Notes under the pieces: generated by a model
Told to the model about the DNA's origin: nothing
What the model saw: the letters and a program-made list of their open reading frames with translations, nothing else
Databases searched by the model: none
Part shown: positions 1 to 5,814 of the stretch, in pieces
Position numbering within the stretch: position 1 is the first letter of the stretch
How the letters are laid out: every line of letters starts with the position of its first letter
Translations under genes and position numbers: made by a program
Assembly (NCBI GenBank): GCA_019747615.1
Contig: JAIEQQ010000236.1
Span: 1-8,184, forward strand
Origin: Phycisphaerales bacterium
GTDB taxonomy: Bacteria > Planctomycetota > Phycisphaerae > Phycisphaerales > UBA1924
Direction: 5' to 3'
DNA: 8,184 bases

Positions 1-145
1 CGTCGGGCAAGTACGAGCAGAACGGGAGGTTCTGCATTGGGAAATCGGAGGCGGGGTCGTTGGCCGCGGGAAACCACGAGCGGAGGTTCGCGTCCAGGGT
101 GGGATCGGGCGTTGGGCGAGGCGGGCGTGAAGCTGGCGTGGTCAT
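1..145 (-). CDS. fahA: Fumarylacetoacetase, N-terminal 48 residues (partial, runs off left edge)
   Basis: Seen: an open minus-strand frame starts with ATG at 145-143 and stays open to base 1, giving 48 codons plus one base. After a Pro/Thr-rich leader of about 20 residues it reads LRSWFPAAND and then SDFPMQNLPF at residues 33-42. Known: fumarylacetoacetase N-terminal domains begin with a very similar SDFPxxNLPxG motif, as in the human enzyme. The enzyme hydrolyses 4-fumarylacetoacetate to fumarate and acetoacetate, the last step of tyrosine and phenylalanine breakdown in the cytosol. The Cys-Ser-Tyr after LPF replaces the usual Gly-Val-Phe, a small deviation. The catalytic domain lies outside the window. 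No Shine-Dalgarno sequence precedes the ATG. An in-frame GTG at 178 inside the heptamer repeat is a less likely alternative start. The identification rests on one short motif plus its position at the N-terminus, so it is probable rather than certain. Confidence 0.72.
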   Translation of the reverse strand, partial: MTTPASRPPRPTPDPTLDANLRSWFPAANDPASDFPMQNLPFCSYLPD

Positions 146-173
146 GGGGCGAGCGTACGCCGGGGAGGGGGAG

Positions 174-215
174 GGCACTGGACACTGGACACTGGGCACT
201 GGGCATCGGGCTGTG
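174..215. repeat. Degenerate 7-bp tandem repeat, about six units
   Basis: Six consecutive heptamers can be read from 174: GGCACTG, GACACTG, GACACTG, GGCACTG, GGCATCG and GGCTGTG. The first four differ only at the second base; the last two are decayed. The array lies in the spacer between the MFS gene and fahA, starting 28 bp upstream of the fahA ATG. Because the period is 7, it does not keep a reading frame and is unlikely to be coding. On the minus strand each intact unit contains a GTG. No function is evident; replication slippage could have produced it. Confidence 0.7.
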
Positions 216-253
216 CCACTTTGCCACTCGCCTCGCACAGTGAGTCTGCGGGA

Positions 254-273
254 GGCAGGCGAGGACGCCTGCC
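254..273 (-). terminator. Perfect 8-bp hairpin downstream of the MFS gene (terminator-like or dispersed repeat)
   Basis: The arms GGCAGGCG (254-261) and CGCCTGCC (266-273) are exactly complementary around a 4-base AGGA loop. The hairpin starts 14 bases past the MFS stop codon, in the direction of transcription. Its stability and placement suit a transcript end. No T-tract follows on the minus strand, so it is not a classic intrinsic terminator. It could equally be a dispersed palindromic (REP-like) element or a 3'-end stabiliser. The structure is directly visible; the role is inferred. Confidence 0.45.
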
Positions 274-287
274 CCACGGGGGCATTG

Positions 288-1661
288 TCAGGCGCCGGCG
301 TTCACCTTGGCTGTGTCGCGGTCCAGCGTGCGTGAGCCCCAGAGCCAGAGGAGGCCGCCGAGCAGGATCGCGAAGCTCACCAATAGGAAGCCCGGCGTGA
401 AGCTCTGCGTCTCGGGAGTCGGGCCTGAGGCGGTCACCATCGCGCCGATGATGAACGGGCTGATCGCGTCGCCGAGGGCGTGAATGACGAAGATGTTGAT
501 CGCGAACGCTGTGGCGCGAACGGACGGGTGCACGACGTTTGCGAGCACGGTGTTCGAAGGTCCGGTGTTCATGAAGAGGAAGAACATGGCCAGCGCCAGC
601 GTGCCCCACGCGTACGGGAAGGGGATGTACAGCGTCGCGACCAGCAGCGGGAAGCACACGAGCATCGCCAGGCCAGAGACGACAAGGTACGCGCCACGGA
701 TCTTCGTGCGCAGCCGATCGGCAAGCCAGCCGCCGAACAGCGTCGCAACGATGCCGGTCACCACCGTGAGCCCGCCGAAGATGTAGTTGACAACAGCCAG
801 GGCCTCGGTGTCGTCGGGGCGGCCGCCGTTGCGATACACGTGAACGTACTCGGGCATCCAGAATGCGATGCCCCCCACTGCGAACGTCATGGCGGTCATG
901 CCCAGCGTGCAGAGCAGATACGACGGCGTGCGGAGGATCGTCTTGTACTCGACGAGTGTCGAGCGACGCGTGGGTGCCGGGGCTGACGACGTGGTCGAGC
1001 GGACAGCACGATCGGCATGGCCGCGGGCTGGCTCCTTCATGAACCAGCAGCACGCCGCCAGAACGATCCCGGGTGGAAGCGTGATCAGGAACGCCCAGTG
1101 CCACGATGAAAGATTCGCGACGGTGCCGCCGAGGATATAGCCCAGCGCGCTGCCGACGGGGATGGCGATGTAGAACCACGACAGCACAGTCCCGCGACGG
1201 CTGGCGGGATAAAGGTCGGCGATGAGTGTGGGCGCGGTGGGGCCGTACGCGGCTTCACCCACGCCGACGAGTATTCGCATGATGAGGAGGAACGTGAAGC
1301 CCGTCGCCAGGCCCGAGCCCGCGGATGCGGCGGACCAGAGCAGTACACCGAGCCCGATGAGCGTCCAGCGGGGCGCGCGATCGGCGAGCCAGCCGAAGAT
1401 CGGCGCCATCACCATGTACGAGATCAGGAACGCGGTGGCCAGGAGGCCGATCTTGGTCTTTACGTCTTTGTCGTTTGGCTCGAAGAGTTCTTTCTGGATC
1501 AGGGGCTGAACAGCCGCGAGGATGTAGCGATCGATGTAGTTCCAGAGGTTGATCGACAGGAGCAGGATGAGCGCAACGCGAGCGCCGGGGAGCGGGCTCT
1601 CGCCCGCGCCCGCTGCGCTCACTGGCTCGTGATTTGAGCTCGTCGCCTCACCTGAGATCAT
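288..1661 (-). CDS. Spinster-like major facilitator superfamily transporter
   Basis: This is a 457-residue polytopic inner-membrane protein with a cytoplasmic leader of about 28 residues and then hydrophobic segments consistent with 12 helices in two halves. The first helix holds NYIDRY (41-46). The motif-A loop GWLADRAPRW is at 90-99 and its second-half counterpart GGWLADRLR at 310-318. RILVGVGEAAYGP (129-141) with Glu136 in helix 4 and HALGDAISP (394-402) are hallmarks of the Spinster (Spns) branch. Family members include lysophospholipid and sphingosine-1-phosphate carriers, and Asp44 and Glu136 are the kind of residues linked to proton coupling there. The substrate cannot be read from the sequence; bacterial relatives are also annotated as organic-acid or sugar carriers. 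The ATG at 1661 has no Shine-Dalgarno sequence, but no better start exists nearby. The gene lies between the TlpA-like gene and fahA, all read leftwards. A link to aromatic-acid uptake is conceivable but unsupported. Confidence 0.9.
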   Translation of the reverse strand: MISGEATSSNHEPVSAAGAGESPLPGARVALILLLSINLWNYIDRYILAAVQPLIQKELFEPNDKDVKTKIGLLATAFLISYMVMAPIFGWLADRAPRWTLIGLGVLLWSAASAGSGLATGFTFLLIMRILVGVGEAAYGPTAPTLIADLYPASRRGTVLSWFYIAIPVGSALGYILGGTVANLSSWHWAFLITLPPGIVLAACCWFMKEPARGHADRAVRSTTSSAPAPTRRSTLVEYKTILRTPSYLLCTLGMTAMTFAVGGIAFWMPEYVHVYRNGGRPDDTEALAVVNYIFGGLTVVTGIVATLFGGWLADRLRTKIRGAYLVVSGLAMLVCFPLLVATLYIPFPYAWGTLALAMFFLFMNTGPSNTVLANVVHPSVRATAFAINIFVIHALGDAISPFIIGAMVTASGPTPETQSFTPGFLLVSFAILLGGLLWLWGSRTLDRDTAKVNAGA

Positions 1662-1681
1662 GCGACGAGCGTATCCGAAGT

Positions 1682-1708
1682 GATGGCCGCACGCGTGCGG
1701 GCGCCATC
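1682..1708 (-). terminator. Bulged hairpin between the TlpA-like and MFS genes
   Basis: GATGG and CCGCA (1682-1691) pair with TGCGG (1696-1700) and CCATC (1704-1708). This gives a 10-bp stem with a 3-base bulge (1701-1703) and a 4-base CGCG loop. The core 1687-1700 is also a perfect 14-bp DNA palindrome. It begins 6 bases after the TlpA-like stop and ends about 20 bases before the MFS start. It therefore occupies half of the 52-bp spacer. There is no T-run after it. A terminator or processing site is likely; a protein-binding site is possible. Confidence 0.45.
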
Positions 1709-1713
1709 GGGCC

Positions 1714-3090
1714 TTATGGCTTTGCGGCCGGGGGCGTGGGCAATCCCGCCTCCTTGAGCAAGCCGTCGATCTCGGCGATCTTGTCAGCGAGCGTGCCGCT
1801 CATTGGGTGAAGGCCGCGCTTGCGAACGACGCCCTTGGCGTCGAGGATTGCGACGTGCGGGATGCCCTGCACGCCATACTCGGGGTTGAAGACGGGCTGG
1901 CTGCTGAAGACGACGGACCAGGTCATGTTCTCCGCGTCGATGAAGCTCTTCATCAGCTCCATCTCACGGGTCGCGTCGCCCTTGGTATCGATGCGGCGTG
2001 CCTTCGGGTCGCTCGCCTTGGTATCGATATGGAAGCCCTGGACGGAGGTGACGCCGAGAATCACCACGGGGTAGCCCTCGTAGTGCTTCTGCAGATCGCG
2101 GATGCGCGGGAAGCTGGCGATGCACGGGCCGCACCAGGTGGCCCAGAAGTCCAGAACAACAACGTTGCCCTTCAGGTCGCTGAGCTTCTTGGGGGCGGTG
2201 CTGCCGAGCGAGCCGAACTTGCCGCTGGCCCAGACCAAGTCCAGTTCGGGGGCAGTCTCACCGACGAGGCCGGTGCGGACGAACGCGCCGTCGAGGGTCT
2301 TGGCCATATCGACAAGTCGCGGGCGCGCACGATCGGTTTCGCTCGCGGCGTCGCGAGCCTTGGTCACCAGCGCCAAGACCTTGGCACGCAGCGGCTCACG
2401 CTCGGCCGGTGTCGTGTCGTTGGCCAGGCCGACGACCAAGCTGCCGAGCATCGCCGCCTCCTGCCCGCCGATCGACTCTGGCAGGATCGAACCGATGCCC
2501 AAGAGCTTCTCGCGACTGCCCTTCACGGCCTCATCATCGAGGCGTGCAACGGACGCCAGAGCGCGGATCGACTCGGGCTCGCCGATCACGTTCTTCAGGG
2601 ATGGGTGCCCCAGCGCGGTGGCGAGGATCTCGCCCTGCTTCGGCGGGGGAACTGCGCCCGCAAGGCCGAGCGCCATCATCGCCGCCTGTGCGCCGGCGGC
2701 ATCGGTCGCTTTGCCAAGCTCGTGCAGGCGAAGGACAAAGCCGGGGCGGTTCTTGGCGCTCAGGGCGTTGATGATGCCCGCTTCGTTGACGAGCTTGATC
2801 TGGGCCGCGGTGAGCGCCTTGGTGTCCAGAGCCGCGGCTTGGAAGACCTCGTCGGCGGCCTTTGAGACGGCGGCGCGAGACGGCTGCGCGCCGTCCTTGG
2901 AGAGCTCCTCGCGCTTGGCCTTGAAGGCGTCGATCATCGCCTGGACGGGATCGGTCGAAGCCTGCGCGGGGGCGGGCGGTGGCGTCGGCGCGGGAGTGTT
3001 GGATTCCTGGGCGAGGACTGCCGGCGCGATGGTGGCCAGACCAACCAGAAGACCAGCCGCGTGGACGAAGCTGAGCGGGGAACGATTCAT
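1714..3090 (-). CDS. Secreted TlpA-like thioredoxin-fold protein with long N-terminal region
   Basis: This is a 458-residue exported thiol-disulfide protein. A Sec signal peptide covers about residues 1-27, with likely cleavage after AVLA, followed by a Pro/Ala-rich linker (32-44). A mostly helical, Ala/Leu-rich region of unknown role fills about 45-275. The C-terminal thioredoxin domain (about 277-450) has FWATWCGPC with the redox pair Cys320 and Cys323, and GIPHVAILD with the expected cis-Pro at 411. Known: TlpA/ResA proteins reduce disulfides outside the cytoplasmic membrane, for instance in cytochrome maturation. The partner here is unknown. A polar insert (about 351-375) separates the CxxC part from the later strands. 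The start at 3090 is preferred over an in-frame ATG 38 codons upstream (3204). The signal peptide begins there, and GGAG lies 6 bases before this ATG. No cytochrome-biogenesis genes are adjacent. A hairpin follows the stop. Confidence 0.9.
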   Translation of the reverse strand: MNRSPLSFVHAAGLLVGLATIAPAVLAQESNTPAPTPPPAPAQASTDPVQAMIDAFKAKREELSKDGAQPSRAAVSKAADEVFQAAALDTKALTAAQIKLVNEAGIINALSAKNRPGFVLRLHELGKATDAAGAQAAMMALGLAGAVPPPKQGEILATALGHPSLKNVIGEPESIRALASVARLDDEAVKGSREKLLGIGSILPESIGGQEAAMLGSLVVGLANDTTPAEREPLRAKVLALVTKARDAASETDRARPRLVDMAKTLDGAFVRTGLVGETAPELDLVWASGKFGSLGSTAPKKLSDLKGNVVVLDFWATWCGPCIASFPRIRDLQKHYEGYPVVILGVTSVQGFHIDTKASDPKARRIDTKGDATREMELMKSFIDAENMTWSVVFSSQPVFNPEYGVQGIPHVAILDAKGVVRKRGLHPMSGTLADKIAEIDGLLKEAGLPTPPAAKP

Positions 3091-3311
3091 GTGCAACTCC
3101 AGTTGGGGAAAAGGGATTGAGGCGGGTCGGGCCCATGACCACCGAGGCGGGTGCGCCGCGAGAGTTCGCCGGTCGCACTTCCGGATGACCAAGTGTAATC
3201 GCATTCGCCCGAACGTGCCCGACCGATTCGTACGAACACAAGCCGTCTTTGGCTGCCGAGGGCCCGGGTGCTCAGGGCTTCCAGCCGCGAGGGGCGTCGC
3301 TACCCTCCAGC
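3091..3311. promoter_or_regulatory. Divergent intergenic region between the TlpA-like gene and nadB
   Basis: This 221-bp stretch must hold promoters for both divergent genes. I find no convincing sigma70 pair. A TGTAAT at 3194-3199 on the plus strand resembles a -10 box but has no matching -35. The region carries the paired palindromes listed separately. If nadB starts at TTG 3249 instead of GTG 3312, the spacer shrinks to 158 bp. A weak 5-bp hairpin (3289-3293 with 3303-3307) ends 4 bases before the GTG and would mask the purine-rich GAGGGG at 3289-3294. Confidence 0.5.
3203..3237. promoter_or_regulatory. Two ATTCG-NN-CGAAC palindromic elements, candidate operator
   Basis: ATTCGCCCGAAC (3203-3214) and ATTCGTACGAAC (3226-3237) match at 10 of 12 positions, differing only in the two central bases. 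Each contains the inverted repeat TTCG-NN-CGAA; the second is a perfect 10-bp palindrome. They lie 23 bp apart start to start, about two helical turns, so a dimeric regulator could bind both on one DNA face. They sit between the divergent TlpA-like and nadB genes, about 75 bp before the preferred nadB start. No regulator gene is in the window. The pattern is seen; the operator role is inferred. Confidence 0.4.
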
Positions 3312-5066
3312 GTGTCCAGCCAATTCTTTGATTCCCGGCGTTACCTCATTCCGTTCCGTTCGAGCTTGCTGCCGCAGATCTTCTGCGACACACTGGTGAT
3401 CGGTTCAGGGGTGGCCGGCGCGCGGGCGGCAATCGCGGCGGCAGAACTGGGCGATGTCATCGTGCTGGCCAAGGACGAGGCCCCGCCGGCGGGCGCGAAC
3501 AACACCTCATGGGCGCAGGGCGGGATCGCGGCGGTCTTTGACTCGTCGGACACCTTCGATGGCCATATTCAGGACACGCTGACGGCGGGGGCGGGTCTGT
3601 GCGATGATGGCGTGGTGCGCCGGGTGGTGCGAGATGGCCCGGCGCGGATCCGCGAGATCATCAACTGGGGCATGCGGTTTGATCTTGACGGCGCGGGCGT
3701 GCCGATGCTGGGGCGCGAGGGTGGCCACAACTTTTCGCGCATCTTGCACAGCCAGGGCGACGCGACCGGGCGCGAGCTGATGCGCTGCCTGTGGGAGCAG
3801 TTGACGCGCACGCCGAGTGTTCGCGTGTTTACCAAGTGCTTCGCGCTGGACCTGATCACGCAAGGGCAGGAGCCCGGCTCGCCGGTGATGGGCGCGATCA
3901 CGCATCACCCGAAGTTCGGCCTGCAGATGATCTGGGCCAAGTCCACGATCCTGGCCAGCGGCGGCGCGGGCATGATCTATCGCGAGACGACGAACCCGAA
4001 GGTCGCCACCGGCGATGGCGTGGCGCTGGCGTATCGGGCCGGCGCATCGATCGCGGACATGGCGTTCGTGCAGTTTCACCCGACGTGCCTGTACGTCGCC
4101 GGCGCCGCGCGATGGCTGATCACCGAGGCGGTGCGCGGGGCGGGAGCGCATCTTGTTGATTCCGACGGCGTGCGTTTCATGCAGACCGAGCACGCGCTGG
4201 GCGAACTGGCACCGCGTGATGTCGTCACGCGCGGGATCGTGCGGCGGCTCGCGGCGCGTGGCGGGGACTCGGTCTTCTTGGACTGCCGACATATCGAACG
4301 CTTCGGCGAGAAGTTCCCGGGGATCGTGCAACTGCTGACGCGGTTTGACCTCAACCCCGCGACCGATCTGATTCCGGTCCACCCCGCAGCCCACTACACC
4401 ATCGGCGGCGTGCTGAGCGATGAGCTCGGGCGCACCGATGTGCCGGGGCTCTACAGCGTTGGTGAGTGCTCGTGCAGCGGGCTGCACGGGGCCAACCGGC
4501 TGGCGAGCAACTCGCTGCTGGAGGGTCTGGTGCTGGGTGAACTGGCGGGCAAGGCCGCGAGCGCTCGGACCAAGGGCAACGGTGCGCTGAGCGAGATGAT
4601 GGCCACGTTCAACGGGGGTGGCGGAGTTGAGTTGCCGCTGCCGACGCCGGAGTGGGGCGCGCCGGTGCGTCCCGCGCCCGTGCCGATCGTCTCGGACATC
4701 CGCCCGCCGGAATCTGCGGAGCTGGACCTGACGGACGTACTCAGCTCGCTGCGCTCAGCGATGTGGCGCAACTGCGGCATCGAGCGCAAGGGCACGAAGC
4801 TGGCGGACCTGAATCACATGATCGATTTCTGGGGCCGCTACACGCTGGACAAGATCTTTGATGATGTCGCCGGCTGGCAGCTTCAGAACATGCTCACCAC
4901 CGGCTGGCTGATGGCCCGCTCGGCGCTGTGGCGAGAGGAGTCCCGCGGCTGCCATTGGCGCGAGGATCACCCTGCGACGCGCGACGATTTCCGCGTGCAC
5001 GATGTCTGGCGGCGTGGGCACGCCTCACCGATCACTCGCAAGGTGCAGACCGGCGCAGGGGGTTGA
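3312..5066 (+). CDS. nadB: L-aspartate oxidase
   Basis: NadB is a cytosolic FAD flavoprotein that oxidises L-aspartate to iminoaspartate, which NadA condenses with dihydroxyacetone phosphate to quinolinate for NAD synthesis. With the GTG start it has 584 residues; E. coli NadB has 540. The FAD-binding GSGVAGARAA is at 31-40 and SWAQGGIAAV at 66-75. REGGHNFSRILH at 135-146 carries the substrate-loop Glu136. QFHPT (His256), ELAPRDVVTR (Arg302), PAAHYTIGGV (His361) and GLHGANRLASNSL (Arg396) match the E. coli active-site residues His244, Arg290, His351 and Arg386. The helical C-terminal domain (about 475-560) is present. The set is complete, so an active enzyme is expected, and aspartate oxidase fits better than the related SdhA/FrdA subunits. 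GTG 3312 is chosen because RRYLIPFRSSLLP precedes the FAD strand at a natural distance. TTG 3249 would add 21 residues, and neither start has a good Shine-Dalgarno sequence. nadA and nadC are not in the window. Confidence 0.95.
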   Translation: MSSQFFDSRRYLIPFRSSLLPQIFCDTLVIGSGVAGARAAIAAAELGDVIVLAKDEAPPAGANNTSWAQGGIAAVFDSSDTFDGHIQDTLTAGAGLCDDGVVRRVVRDGPARIREIINWGMRFDLDGAGVPMLGREGGHNFSRILHSQGDATGRELMRCLWEQLTRTPSVRVFTKCFALDLITQGQEPGSPVMGAITHHPKFGLQMIWAKSTILASGGAGMIYRETTNPKVATGDGVALAYRAGASIADMAFVQFHPTCLYVAGAARWLITEAVRGAGAHLVDSDGVRFMQTEHALGELAPRDVVTRGIVRRLAARGGDSVFLDCRHIERFGEKFPGIVQLLTRFDLNPATDLIPVHPAAHYTIGGVLSDELGRTDVPGLYSVGECSCSGLHGANRLASNSLLEGLVLGELAGKAASARTKGNGALSEMMATFNGGGGVELPLPTPEWGAPVRPAPVPIVSDIRPPESAELDLTDVLSSLRSAMWRNCGIERKGTKLADLNHMIDFWGRYTLDKIFDDVAGWQLQNMLTTGWLMARSALWREESRGCHWREDHPATRDDFRVHDVWRRGHASPITRKVQTGAGG

Positions 5067-5085
5067 TGTGCGGTGCCGAATCAAC

Positions 5086-5090
5086 GGAGG
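5086..5090 (+). promoter_or_regulatory. Shine-Dalgarno sequence deciding the lipoprotein start
   Basis: GGAGG lies exactly 6 bases before GTG 5097. It favours this start over the in-frame GTG at 5073, which sits only 6 bases after the nadB stop and has merely a G-run upstream. Confidence 0.6.
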
Positions 5091-5096
5091 TGCGGC

Positions 5097-5765
5097 GTGC
5101 GGAGCGGGCGGCTGGCGATCAATACGGTGAAGACGGCGCGAAGCTGTCGTGATCGCTCGCGCGTGATCGCGGCGACGCTCGGCGCGATGATCGTGCTTAC
5201 GTCCGGCCTCGCGGCCTGCTCGCCCGGCGGCGACGAGTCGCCCGACGGTCGCACGATCATCAGACGGCAACGCTCGATGTTCGAGGGCCTGCCCGGCGCG
5301 AAGCGCGGCGGCGAGGACTTCACATCCCAGGGTGACCCGCTCGCCTCGCCCACCGCTCAGGGCGACGCGTCGATCAAGGACCTCTTAACCACGCAGGGCG
5401 GAAAGGACACGCTCGTCTCCAAGCGGCCGCGCCATGTCATGGTCCACCTGGCCATGCGGCTGAACGACGGCAAAGAGCAGCTCTTTCTCGATCAGATCGT
5501 CAGCGACACGACCAAGCGACAGTTCATCGGTGAAGGCAAGACCGAGCAGGACATCATCGACTTCCTGCAAACCAACTACGACGACATCATGATTCTCTTT
5601 GCCCGCATGCCCGCGGCGGAGCTCTCGCCCAACGTCGCCTTCGATCGCTTCAGCGGCGGCCAGTACCGCATCCGCATCACCGGCGCAGCCACCAAGGGCC
5701 TGAAGTTCACCGAGCTCTGGCTCGAGCAACGCGCTGGCGCGTGGAAGTTCGTCTGGGTGCGATAG
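5097..5765 (+). CDS. Predicted lipoprotein of unknown function
   Basis: This 222-residue protein starts at GTG 5097; GTG 5073 would add 8 residues. It has an Arg-rich n-region, a hydrophobic stretch at about 23-40 and a lipobox GLAAC with Cys41, so it is probably a lipidated envelope protein. The segment 42-110 is polar and rich in Gly, Asp and Ser, and looks disordered. The part from 111 to 222 looks folded. It includes VMVHLAMRLNDGKEQLFLDQI and a helical stretch around 139-170, and ends in alternating strands (RIRITGAATKGLKFTELWLEQ, then WKFVWVR). The final strands loosely recall NTF2-like or SnoaL-like folds, but I do not recognise a family and assign no activity. The gene follows nadB by 30 bp on the same strand, so co-transcription is likely although no functional link is obvious. 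Its n-region of about 22 residues before the hydrophobic core is long for a lipoprotein. Confidence 0.8.
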   Translation: MRSGRLAINTVKTARSCRDRSRVIAATLGAMIVLTSGLAACSPGGDESPDGRTIIRRQRSMFEGLPGAKRGGEDFTSQGDPLASPTAQGDASIKDLLTTQGGKDTLVSKRPRHVMVHLAMRLNDGKEQLFLDQIVSDTTKRQFIGEGKTEQDIIDFLQTNYDDIMILFARMPAAELSPNVAFDRFSGGQYRIRITGAATKGLKFTELWLEQRAGAWKFVWVR

Positions 5766-5774
5766 ACGCTCGAT

Positions 5775-5803
5775 GTGCGGCGGGCCGGGCCCCTGTGGCG
5801 CAC
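5775..5803. terminator. Weak inverted repeat between convergent genes
   Basis: The 49-bp spacer between the convergent lipoprotein and M28 genes contains GTGCG (5775-5779) complementary to CGCAC (5799-5803). Inside lies a smaller GGGC/GCCC pair (5782-5785 with 5789-5792). The position suits a bidirectional terminator, but the stem is interrupted and no T-run flanks it. Confidence 0.3.
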
Positions 5804-5814
5804 TCGCGTTCGGT

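Noticed and set aside
211..240. CTGTGC...GCACAG inverted repeat with an 18-base loop
   Set aside because: Six-base arms around a long loop are expected by chance in GC-rich DNA, and the stronger hairpin at 254-273 is close by.
37..335. Two short plus-strand frames (37-243 and 60-335) in the left spacer
   Set aside because: They run through the heptamer repeat and antisense to the probable fahA start; they show no homology I recognise and have simple Gly/Arg-rich composition.
142..1179. 345-codon minus-strand frame overlapping the MFS gene
   Set aside because: It is an alternative frame of the MFS gene, rich in Arg, His and Pro with no recognisable domain, whereas the 288-1661 frame has clear MFS motifs.
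1807..2865. 352-codon plus-strand frame opposite the TlpA-like gene
   Set aside because: Antisense shadow caused by high GC; the opposite strand encodes an intact thioredoxin domain and signal peptide.
3194..3199. TGTAAT as a -10 promoter box
   Set aside because: No acceptable -35 element lies 16-18 bases upstream, so it is noted only within the divergent region.
2102..3331. 409-codon plus-strand frame running across the divergent promoter region into nadB
   Set aside because: It covers the TlpA-like gene in antisense, has low-complexity Arg/Ser/Ala composition and no domain, and would overlap the nadB start.
3507..4487. 326-codon minus-strand frame opposite nadB
   Set aside because: His/Arg/Ala-rich antisense shadow of a gene with a complete set of NadB active-site motifs.
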